Origin: Symsagittifera roscoffensis
Taxonomy: Eukaryota > Xenacoelomorpha > Acoela > Convolutidae
DNA length: 64,000 nucleotides
Direction of reading: 5' to 3'
NCBI RefSeq assembly: GCF_963678635.1
Contig: NC_087064.1
Coordinates: 43,585,159-43,649,158 of the forward strand
The position numbers were made by a program, and so were the translations under genes. Below are positions 44,344 through 54,349 of this stretch, piece by piece (within the stretch, counting starts at the first letter, position 1; the number at the start of each line of letters is the position of its first letter). Under the pieces are notes generated by a model, which saw nothing but the letters and a program-made list of their open reading frames with translations, searched no databases and was not told the origin of the DNA.

Positions 44344-44798
44344 CAGGGGCGGATTTGGGGGGGGGGGGGCGGGGGGTGGAAGGCAAACGTCCCCTCCCCC
44401 CCACCCCCCCCCCCCTCAGGGATTCGACACCCTGCCGACCCAAAGGGTCCCCCCTTTGGTACTTTTTAAGAAATCCACTTTTGGCCGACCGACCCTAAAA
44501 TTTTTCTAAAGGCGCCTTCGGCGCCAATATTTACTAATTTTGAGGGGGGAACACGCGCCGAAAAAACGCAATTTTTTGGTCAAAATTTTCCAAAAAGTGC
44601 CTAAAAACGCCTTTTTGACTTTTTTCAAAATTTGACTGCGGCGCACAAAATTTTGCCTAAATATGGGCAAAACAGTGCTTTGGGAGAGCTCAAAAAATCA
44701 ATTTGGTCGACCTAAAAAAAAAAGATCGTCAAAATTTTCGATTTCTTTTTGAAAATTCGCCCCCCCCCCCCCTCGAGAAAATCCTAGATCCACCCCTG
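44344..44798 (+). mobile_element. hAT-like MITE with CAGGGGCGG ends
   Basis: The left end CAGGGGCGGATTT and right end AGATCCACCCCTG are inverted repeats. Flanks CTTGTACT on the left and CTTGTAGC on the right agree in six of eight positions, which fits the 8-bp target duplication of hAT elements. Internal poly-C and poly-G runs sit next to both ends. The interior has the 'aaaggcgccttcggcgcc' palindrome but no transposase. Frames over it are by-products. A truncated relative is at 38610-38945. Confidence 0.75.
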
Positions 44799-45308
44799 CT
44801 TGTAGCCTCAAAAAATTTGTAAGCCTAATTTTGCTCCTGATTTGCACCAGCCACCGTTTTGCACTTTTAAAGCATTCAAATGATAATCAAATTAATTAAT
44901 AACATGTTATTCGGCCTTTGATAAAAAGAATGTGTTGTTAGAATACCAGCTTTGTAAAAACCTAAGATTACAATATTTCATCATAAAATACATACTTCAT
45001 AAATACAGATAAAAATTCATTCAATGACTCAAACTTAGTTTCCTGTTTATAAAACTGCAGAAAATCAGAACTTGTTCGAGAGCATTTTTAGCTAGACATA
45101 CTGGAAAGTGAAATTACTATTCATTACTCATTTTTTCGACAACAATTTTTTTGAAAAACAGTAAATCTAGCAATAAACAATGCCTCAATAGTTTCCGTAA
45201 TTCCGTAGATTTGTTTATTATTACTACAGATTTTTCTGAAAATCATTTTGAAAAAAGTAAGAAGACCTAAACAGAATCTATTAAAAACGAATGTTATTAA
45301 ACCAGGCC
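44799..45308. other. Stretch with nothing recognised
   Basis: AT-rich unique sequence. No gene, RNA or repeat could be supported. Confidence 0.45.
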
Positions 45309-45720
45309 TTCAAATTTAAAAAAAAATTGTGTAGCGGCAATGCTGAAAAAAAGTTTGAATCTAGCATATAAACAAAAGTCTAGCAAAGCTCTGAACAGAG
45401 CATCTAGGATATATCGCTTTTGAGCAAGTTAGCGATCCAACCACATTATGTTTTTTGTGCTTGATAATTTTTGAACCAATTTGATTTTGGGGCTTCGCAT
45501 CTGTCAGACTTGATTATTGCATAAAATATTTGGCTACAATAACAGCGGTAATATTTTTTGCGACTTTTCTAACAACAATTCAGCCCTCATTTGAGACTAT
45601 AACGTTTTAGTATTACCGTCATTCTCTAATTAAAGGTTAACAGTAATACTTCTTTGCGGAACTTTTTTTCTTTAAAAACCTGGTTTTAAGGACAAGATTA
45701 AAGAAACTTAACTGTGGTTT
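45309..45720 (+). repeat. Diverged duplicated segment, left copy
   Basis: The block order 'tctagcatataaacaaaagtc', 'gataatttttgaacc', 'ttttggggcttcgcatctgtc', 'cagtattaccgtc' is repeated in the same order and orientation at 46507-46860, with many substitutions and indels. This is an old interspersed repeat or duplication of unknown type. Confidence 0.65.
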
Positions 45721-46506
45721 TAACTTCAAAAATGAATAAACCACATGGTAATTTCCCAAAAAAGATTAAATAGTAACATTGGTCTGTTCAAATTTTTGGC
45801 AAACTTAGGCAAATATCAAGGTTTCGCTCTGATACGGCCAGGCTTTTTTAATCCCATATCGTTTAATTAACATGCAAAACAAGTAGTAAAAAATTGAAAA
45901 TCTAATTGCAAGAGGTAAGTAAAGATTATTCAATCATCTTTAAGAAGAGACACGATGTGAAATTTTGACAACTTATCACATCCGGTGAAACTTTGGACGT
46001 AACAAATGGCTTTTAATTTGATTCACTTATTTTTCCATGTTATGTTGGGAAAAAATATTTTTTTTCAAAAAATTACGTAAGGCTTCGAGATAATGCGCAT
46101 GATTTCAAAAAAAAATGTTAAAACATGTTGTTTTGGTCTCTAAATATTTGTTTGTAGAAAAATCTACCCAGATGAAAACAGTATGCTTGAGTTGAACGAA
46201 ATGTCAGAAAGTTTGGCTATAATGGAACTCAAATTTGTTAAATGATGAAAACTTATTCTTCAGGGCGTAACGTATACAGCTCCAATTTTTGAGATCAAGA
46301 TCTTTGAAAAATAGGAATAACAATTTCTCTAGTAATAAGTAAATCTAATGAAATTTTGTGTATTTGTTTTATCTGATGTTTTTTACGTGAAATATTTTTT
46401 GTTTTTTTAATGACTTTAGGATTTATTAAATAATACTCTAGGTTTTTTCGAAAATCTATTTTTAAAAAACTAAAAGAAACAAACACAAGTTATTAGATAA
46501 CCAATA
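45721..46506. other. Spacer with possible HEL terminus relic
   Basis: At about 45816-45852 the string 'caaggtttcgctctgatacgg' followed by 'ccaggctttt' resembles the HEL hairpin and 3' end in the plus orientation, heavily mutated. Otherwise no feature is recognised. Confidence 0.35.
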
Positions 46507-46860
46507 AGGCCTTTAAGCAAATTGTGGAACGCCAATTCTGCAAAAAAGTTCACTTTCTAGCATATAAGCAAAAGTCTAGCGGAAATTTTATCAAAAAATG
46601 TTTCTCATTGGTTGATAATTTTTGAATCCAGCCTGATTTTGGGGCTTCACATCTGTCAAATTCAATTGCTATTTGGACATTTGATTACTGTAACAGCAGT
46701 AAAAAATTTTGGATTTTTTTTCTACATCATTTGAGCCCCTATTTTAGACTACAGCTATTCAGTATTACTGTCACTTTGTAATAGTCTGTTATCGGTGACT
46801 TTTTAATTGAAATTTTCTGTAAAAAAACTTTGGTGAAGGGATAAAACTATTGAAGTTTTA
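46507..46860 (+). repeat. Diverged duplicated segment, right copy
   Basis: Counterpart of 45309-45720, about 1.19 kb downstream of it. Confidence 0.65.
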
Positions 46861-48612
46861 AAGTGGTTTGTTCGAATGTAATTGCATTCGACTTCTTTTT
46901 TCAAAGTTGACAATATAGTTTGTGGTACTCTACTTGAACTTAAGCGCAGACAGTATAATCTCCCTTACTTAGGCAATGATATGAATTTTGGTATTATCCC
47001 AAGTATTATGAATGGATATTTATAAGTTTCTGGCTTGAAAATAAAGTTATTGTTATAACTACTTTACAAAGTACCTACGTGGTATCATTTTCTCAAGGCT
47101 GGCAAAATTTCAGTAGCATTTTTTTGCCACTTAATGCAAATTTGTAACCACTTAGGAATTATTGGGTCAAGTTTGCTCCATAAAACTCTCTTGTACCTTA
47201 GTCGATGTCAGCGACTATCTTCTTAAATACGGCGGAAGTTTGTAGTCGGGGCAGGGTCAAAATTGACAAACTCTGGAAAAACCTCATTGCTGTCACAACA
47301 GACTGGAATGCGATAGTCTGGAAGTCACAAAATTCTGAAACCTAGATCTCGAACTAAAACTGAGAAGCGGTATCTTAGACTAAAAAGCTGGTTTTTGATG
47401 AATAGATACATCAAAATAAAACTGTTAATATAAACACAGAGGCGAAGCTGAGCTTCGCAATAACAAGCGAGAAAAAAGCAAAAAGCTCTAAGCAGGCAAA
47501 ATAGAGTTAAATAAGGAAAAATTGAAAATATATCTTGATTTTTTTTGTTGAAAATAGGAGTATCACAACCTCACATGTCCTCAACGACCGCTTCTTATTT
47601 TACTAACACTAGTCACCAATAAAGCAGCTACAATTTCCATCAACTTGCCAATGCTGAGCAGCGAAAATTCGACCAAAAAAATTAAAATTATTTAAATTTT
47701 CCCGAAATGAATATCCGACGTGTTGATTAGGAGTCTCAGGTCCTCGCATCTGCGCCGTTGTTGCTTGGACGGGCTAATGCTGAATCTACCTCTCATATTT
47801 TTATCCATATATTGTACTGATACGGAAATGCGCAACTTTCAAAATTTTAGAAAAAGGGTTTTACACTAAACCCTGGTGTTTCTCTGCCGTAGTAGGGGAT
47901 CAACCGCTTATTTAAAGGAAAAATTACTACTTGCTCTTTCAATTAAAGTCTTTATCTCAGATTTGGCGGGGAAGTTTTCGAAAAAAAAGAGGAAAAAATT
48001 CTAAAATTGATAAAAGTTTCAAATATTTTATTTTCTCTATCAAAGAATGGGAATAGCCTCTGTTTTTCGCACTCTGAATTTTATATGAAAAATTTTCGCA
48101 AACCAATTTTTTCAGATTGAACCCTTAATATCACTATTTTTTTGAGAATAATGGCGAAAAGCCTAACAAATAATGGTAAAAATTAAAAAAGAATTTTTCC
48201 GAAGCCCATATAAGTTTTTCTACAAAAAAAAAGTTACGCAGGGAAAATCAAAGCGTCATGGTAATTTTATAGAACTATCCAACTCAAAAGCAGCAGCTTA
48301 GTTTTTGAAAACAAAGAATAACTAACTATCTCAGAAGCGGTAAAATTGAAAATTGAAACTGGACATTTTTAAGGCCATATTGTTTTCAAAACGCAGGGCA
48401 TAGCCGCTTGCGCAGTTAAGATTCGCATAACTGTTTTTTTTTTTCGGTTAAGCCGTTAAATTGCGATTTAGCAAGGTAATTTGTGCGAAAAACCAAAAAG
48501 TTTAACAATCAACCAAAATGTCAAATAATGGGCTTGTTGGACACCATAATTTTTTTCTAACAAATTTGGGGATGGGGGGAGAAGGAAAGGGATAACCCAG
48601 TAATTTCGATCA
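46861..48612. other. Unique stretch with one short palindrome
   Basis: No gene is recognised. At about 47444-47460 GCGAAGCTGAGCTTCGC is a perfect 8-bp inverted repeat around one base, followed by 'aataacaag', which recalls a HEL-like terminus but has no body beside it. Confidence 0.4.
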
Positions 48613-48750
48613 ATCCATTATGGCCCATTGTCGGAGCGCTCACCTTGCAATTAGCAGCATAGGTACGATTTGAACCCGCAACTATATCACTACTGGGCAC
48701 CATCACTAATGGATGGGCACCAGCCTCGTTTGAACAAATTTTTGTCATGA
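48613..48750 (+). mobile_element. tRNA-derived SINE head, alanine-like
   Basis: The A box region TGGCCCATTGTCGGAGCGCTC (48621-48641) is followed by ACCTTGCAATTAG, where a TGC anticodon would sit, and the B box GGTACGATTT (48662-48671). Spacing fits a tRNA-like fold, with an extra base in the A box. After it comes a body starting 'gaacccgcaactatatcac' with two GGGCACCA-type words. The head differs from that at 43929, so two SINE families, or one very diverged, are present. Confidence 0.55.
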
Positions 48751-49032
48751 GATTATTTGACAATTAAGACGCTAAAAGAGCTTTCTCGATCTAGGTGTTT
48801 CATAAAAACTGCTCAAACTTCAAAGAAAACGAATAAGCATCTTCAGCTATTTGAAATGCTAATACCAATTGAAAGAGCTCTTAAATTGAACAAGCACATT
48901 CTTTTGTGGTTAATCGTTGTTCATGAGTGCCTCTAATTGCTAATTCAGAAACTATATTGACTAAAATTCATAACGTGTATTTTGTGACAATTATTAAGGA
49001 CCATACCCAAGACCCCTTTTGATTACTTCATC
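48751..49032. other. Flank upstream of the SDR exon
   Basis: AT-rich sequence that would hold the promoter and 5' UTR of the putative SDR gene. No specific motif can be picked out. Confidence 0.3.
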
Positions 49033-49090
49033 ATGGGAACATCTTTTTCGAGCTCAAAGAACTTAGAGGGCAAGACAGCCCTAATAACAG
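49033..49090 (+). CDS. First exon of a short-chain dehydrogenase/reductase gene (partial)
   Basis: The ATG at 49033 opens a 58-base exon encoding MGTSFSSSKNLEGKTALIT and the first base of the next codon, then ends at a textbook donor, ACAG/GTAAGTG. LEGKTALITG is the usual start of the NAD(P)-binding Rossmann fold of SDR enzymes, just before the TGxxxGxG cofactor loop, and a phase-1 intron here would split the first glycine codon of that loop. The start MGxxxS could be an N-myristoylation signal. SDR enzymes oxidise or reduce alcohols and carbonyls with NAD(H) or NADP(H); the substrate cannot be told from 19 residues. I could not find exon 2 (GxG loop, NNAG, YxxxK) in the following 15 kb, so the intron is very long, or this is an orphan exon. 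Confidence 0.55.
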
Positions 49091-50419
49091 GTAAGTGTTT
49101 GATGAACTTTCCACTACACTTGATTGATTGAGCTTGATATGAAAGCGCTGCTTATTAATTTTACAACACTGCCGTTCACAATGACTAAATTTGTTCAAAG
49201 TGGAACCAGAATCGATTGCCTGTGAATAACAAATAATAACCAATAACCAATCATTTCTTGAATTGGCATTTTAAATTGGCACTTCTAGAAAGTGTCCGTA
49301 ATATTTTAGAAAATGACATCCAATTGGCAATTCTAGAAAATGTCCGCAATGTTTCTAGAAAATGTCCGCAAAATGCGTTAAGCTAATTTTTTATTATTAA
49401 AAAATTTATTAGCACTACAAAACAAGATTAACAGGTTGATGAGCCAGTAAAACAGAACATTACAAAAAAATTTTGCAAAAAAAAAAAAACGAAAACTTTG
49501 CAGGTTACTAAAAAAATTTTGAGAAATAGTATTTTAGAAAATTTCCAAAACAATGAAAAAAATTAGAAATTTTGTGTCCTGTAACTTTAACACAAAATTT
49601 TTTTGCCTTTTGCGAGAAAAAGTTGTATTATGAACCTGAACACTTTTTGATTACCCGCTTGTTTATTTTTGAAAAGTTCTACCAGCATGTTTATTTTTAA
49701 GTTTTTTTAATTAATTTTTTAAAAGTTTTTTTGCAGCAGAACATGTTGACTTCATATAACCTCTAGATTACTCAAACATCTAGGAAGGAATACGGTTAGA
49801 AAAAAATCAACTAAAAAAGTGAACTTTGATGAAACTTTTTGATCAACCTTGAACTTTCCGAATACCATTTTCCTTTGTAAGCTTTCGGCAACAAAAACAT
49901 CAAAAAAAAATTCAAGAACTTAGAAATGATTGTAGTTTTGCTTACGCTCGCCCTATAACACACATAAAGATTCGTAGGTGTAGATTTTGTTTTTCTAAAA
50001 AATGGAAAAAAAGTGACAAACTTTTGACTACTTTGTAACTACAAAAAAAACCTGTTACTACCTATTCATTGCATACCCAAACAATTTAAATGTACAACAA
50101 TTTAACTCCTAATTTTTAACTTACAACCAAAATTAACGCTGTATAAACTCCTTAATCTAATTCTTACCACACTAAGGTTATTCTTGTTATTAACGCAGGC
50201 ATCAGACTATGAAACTTTGTTTAAGGCAGTTATATATGCTAAAATGAGTCTTCCTAAATCACTTAAAACTCCTATAGACAAATTTCCAATCAGATGTTTC
50301 ATTAATTGAAACTGAATTTCAAAACCCTGCCTGTAATAAATCATAACAACTTGACGTAATATTTCTTTTTTGCTGTACTTAAGTGATAAACAAACGCAAG
50401 TTCCATGAACATATTATGA
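49091..50419. other. Putative intron or unique stretch
   Basis: If the SDR exon is real, this lies in its first intron. No repeat, exon or RNA gene was recognised. Short repeats of 'attctagaaaatgtccgcaa' occur near 49260-49375. Confidence 0.35.
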
Positions 50420-51409
50420 TTGAGTCTTCATTTGAATTCGTATTTTCATCTAAAAAAGAAAACAATTTTTATAGCATTGGGCCAAAAGAAACAAATTAGC
50501 AGACACTGGGTTTGCTCGAAAAAGCAAACTCATAAAAACCGAGCTTCTGCGATCACAGAACATTACGAATTGATCGAGACGAGTGAAAAACATAATCAAA
50601 AAAATTCAGCGGGAAAATCAGATGGCCAAAACTTCAAGCATTTAAAAGAACTCAGCAAAAAATTACATCTATCATCGCAGTTGCCGATGCGATTTTGCCG
50701 GTGACAAGTAATTTGACCAGTCAGTTTGGTTTCCCAAATAAAAACAAACTGTTTGAGGGCTTCTTGCTTACATAAGCAGCTCTAAACAAACTAGTCACTC
50801 ATCGGCGCTGCGCGAAACTTCGAGGTTAAAATAATTTTTGGAAAATCTTTCCGGTATGACGTTAGATCAAATGATCCCGACCAAATCATGTTTTGGGACG
50901 ATCTCAAAAAAGAAAAACGTCGTTCTGGGTAGCTGACGGAACCTTTACTATTATTCACAACATCTTCTTTCAGCCAAAATCAATGCAAATACGCTATGCT
51001 TCTGAAAAGAAAAACTAAAAAAAACGATGGCCACTTTTTGGGCTTTATTTGATTCAGCACCAAACTCCCAATCCCGATCTGAAAAAATGTAGGTTTTGAG
51101 GAGACTGCTTGTAGCAGGTTGTTATTTCCATCCATCACAGAATTACACAAAAAATTCAATGAAATGGCTCTAGGGTGGCTGAATAAACAAATCAAAACTT
51201 AACCATGGACTTACCATGACCCAAAAAATGAAAAAATGGTTCCTGTACTTCTGTTCTACCTATGCATGATGTCAAATCGTGAAGTTAAATGCACATTCTC
51301 CCTTTGGAACCAGCGAGATGCGGCCGTGAACAACAATCCAATCCTAAATCAGTGGAGCCACCACATTATGAAAACAAATGAGCAGCCTGGAAAAAGACAT
51401 CTCCGTTAA
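50420..51409 (+). pseudogene. Mutator-like (MULE) transposase relic with FLYWCH-like finger
   Basis: Four pieces lie in family order but in shifted frames. (1) 50420-50704: after a lysine-rich start, RHWVCSKK, then NRASAITEH and EKHNQ, follow the FLYWCH pattern W-x-C ... (C)-x-A-R ... H-N-H, with one cysteine replaced by asparagine. (2) 50882-51018: SFWVADGTFTIIHNIFFQ matches the WxxDGTF...FxQ start of the MULE transposase core, including its first catalytic aspartate. (3) About 51110-51200: a frame with stops still shows an IHHR...Q segment where the C-x-x-H block belongs. (4) 51236-51409: MVPVLLFYLC, then LWN and NNNP...WSHH match the C-terminal WN...NN..EGWH region. Internal deletions and stops make it non-functional. 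No terminal inverted repeats were found. Confidence 0.6.
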
Positions 51410-52252
51410 AAAAAACTCAATTTTTCTATGCATCGACTAGCCATAAACCAATAAAAAGAAAAAAATACTACGTATAAATTATGCGTTTTTGTAGCCAAAA
51501 CTCAAAAAAAAATTAGAACACAGCCTTCGGGTTAGAGGTTTAAATTCGAGAAAGATTCTAAAACTGAACGTTTTTTAGCTTTTTGGCATTGGATAACCCT
51601 TTTCAAAATTGTCTAACCGCTGGAAATACCTGGGTAATTACGCCATTTTTATTTATTGAACGTTTAATTGAAGGAGAATTTCACATTCATTGAAAAAATG
51701 CTTGCTTTTGGTTGGCATTTTTTTCATTAATCTAACTATTGGCAAGTTCATTCACGTTCAAAACTTACACCAAATAAGTAGCGCAAAAATGTTAGGTTTT
51801 ATATGGCAAAATTTTTTCCTGCTTTATCCTCTGATGCTTACCCAAGTCTTCGTAAAATAAGTGTTCTTTTTGTTTTGGTTTAAAACGGTATTCATCTATA
51901 GAATTGGTTGTCTAAATATTTATTTATCCTACTGGTCTTCATGTTTCTGCTCCTGAAAATACTTTAAAAGTCGGCAAAAAAGCTAAAGAAAGTTAATTAT
52001 TATTTGCATCAATGAATTCAAAGAGTTTTTGACTGATTTTTTTTCAGGAAACACTATTATTGATAAAAGAAAAACGGCAACCATGTGTAAACAAACATAA
52101 TATGAGTGGAGCCGATCAGCTTTTAACGCTTAGTTTGACGTAGATTAGTGCGTAAGTGTTTAAAAATCAAGCTAATGGCTTTCAAAACATAATCAGCTTC
52201 TGACGTTTTCATTATGGTTACTTTGACACTAGCGTCATTCATTGCAAACTAT
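51410..52252. other. Unique stretch with nothing recognised
   Basis: AT-rich sequence between the transposase relic and an old HEL copy. No feature could be supported. Confidence 0.45.
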
Positions 52253-52777
52253 AACAAACCTTCTCGTAGCAGGGCAAGGCTCTGATTGTTCCTGCTAGTT
52301 ACTATTTTATAAGATCAAGTAATGTTCACTTAAGAAAAATGGATGAATTTTTCAAACAATAATAAAAAACATTATCGAAAAAAATTTTTCAGGTTGTTTT
52401 TGTAAAAATTATCCCCTATTTTGATCAAAGAATGATATATTTTTCACATAGCAAAGTGTTAAATAGACAAATAGCATGCCTCAATTCAATTTGGAATGAT
52501 TTATCAGCCAGATTAATTCTCCGCTTACGCGCTAATAACAAGAAATTAATCGCACGGTAATTGTTCCAAATTTATCAAACTTGCAATGGTTAAACCCCCA
52601 TAGTTTTCTTAGAAGTGATCAAAGGTAAAATTTTATCATTTTAACTCTGGAAAACAAAAGTTTTTCAATGATATATAAAATCTCATCAAAAACTGCCAAT
52701 GAAAACGTCATATTTTGTCTGGAGAAAAAACCACCCTTAGCACAAACAATCCGCGTTTCCTTCGAAAGACAGAACAA
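52253..52777 (-). mobile_element. Old full-length HEL copy
   Basis: Plus-strand view: AACAAACCTTCTCGTAGCAG at the start, a broken hairpin (CAGGGCAAGGCTCTG), the 'tctccgcttacgcgctaata' central block, 'gttaaacccccatag', 'aaaaaaccacccttagcaca' and the mutated end AAAGACAGAACAA. All landmarks are in order, but the divergence is much larger than among copies at 2-38 kb, so this is an older insertion. Confidence 0.7.
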
Positions 52778-54349
52778 AAAACAGAGCTTTTTTGCCGAGA
52801 AAGTTTGAGAATGGTAACTTCAGTGTCAGGAGCCGCACTAAAACTGTAATGCCCTTCAATTTTTCGACAAAACGTAATTAGTATGATTTTTTTTAAATTA
52901 AGAGCTTTGAAAATTCCCACTTCTTTTCAAAATGTATAGTGTAGCAAGCCTTACTGTTTTGATTGTATAAATTTTTTAGATGGCTGTGATAGTGAATATT
53001 TAGTTCAGGCCATTTTAGTTCTGTTCACCCGCTGTCAACATTCTGGTGCTAACTGGTTCTTAACCTTCGGAGTTGTCTGTCACCTTTGAATGACCTCTAT
53101 TTCGTTGTCTCCGACTAACTTTGTGACATACAGTTCTATACCGTTCTTCATTCTATGCTCTGAAATTAACAGAACGACTTACTATCTGCTTCTCTTAACA
53201 TGTCGCAGCCAACAGGCCAAAGTGGGGGGAGGGGGGAGGGGGAGGGGGGAGGGGGGAGGGGGGGTAGGGGTTCCCACTTGGAATCACGTCGTTTTGGCTT
53301 TCAAACTAGCAGAACCGCCCATGCTGTGAGAAATTGGGGTTAACCGATTTCAAGGTGGAATGGTGACCCAACATGGGATTATTCCGAAAACTTTCTACTA
53401 TGATAACACACTTACTGTATCATTAATCACTGCGCTACCGGCGGATGTTGACGGAAAGAACAGATTAGACTCGTTTTTCAATCTATCTCATCTCGTTGTT
53501 CATTCTATACTCTGAAAATCACAGCACGACTCTACTATCTCTTAAAATGGTACAAAAAAAACTTGGAAAAAAATCATTGTTTTTGCAAAAACGGTCTCCC
53601 CCAAACATATATCAGGTAAGAATGGTTGTTTTTTTTCAGTTTATGGACAATTAAAAACATCAAGTAAGCAAGTTGGAGTCGCATGAACATAATAAGACAA
53701 AATAGCTTGCCTCAATGCAACTTGAAAAGGTTTTGTAGCCTGTGATAATTTGCCTCGCTTGAATAAATTGCGTGACGCTATCAGCGTCATAAATAAAACA
53801 TTCGAAGTTCGGTTTAAATGATCCAAAGCGTTGCAAGCAATTCAAATAAAATTTTTGTTTTATTCTATTATATTCCCGATAGTTTTTTTTGTAAAATACT
53901 CAAAACTGAACAATCGTGATCCATAACTAACATTTACAAAAAATGTTAAGGCTGAAACTTTTTATAGTTTCAGCCAGAACAGAATAAATTAAACTTAGCA
54001 AACAGTTGCTCCTCCTCCGAGCAGTTCTTGATATTTAGCTTCGCAATTACCAGTATACAGTAGATCTATTGCGACAAGGAGTTATCAGAGCAAGATTGAG
54101 ACCCGTATAAGACGAAGAAATTGCACGAATCAATCCGGCCGAAAAAAAGATAGCGTGAAGAGAAGACGGTGTACCTTATCTGAAATTACTCTATGAATGA
54201 GCCAGCCCGGACATAAATTCATCTGGTCAGATTTAGCAAATCCAAAAAAAACAAACAAAATAAAAAACAGATAGCAAGTTGTTGAACAGTATTGAAAAAT
54301 TTTTGAGCTTACCGCCACGTCTCAATAAGTCTAATCAATTCAAAGGAGT
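52778..54349. other. Unique stretch with a G-rich tract
   Basis: No gene is recognised. At 53222-53271 the plus strand is almost pure (A)GGGGG(G) repeats, able to form a G-quadruplex or triplex. A short motif near 53144-53200 ('cattctatgctctgaaa') recurs near 53500. Minus-strand frames at 53641-53845 overlap each other and are unsupported. Confidence 0.45.
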
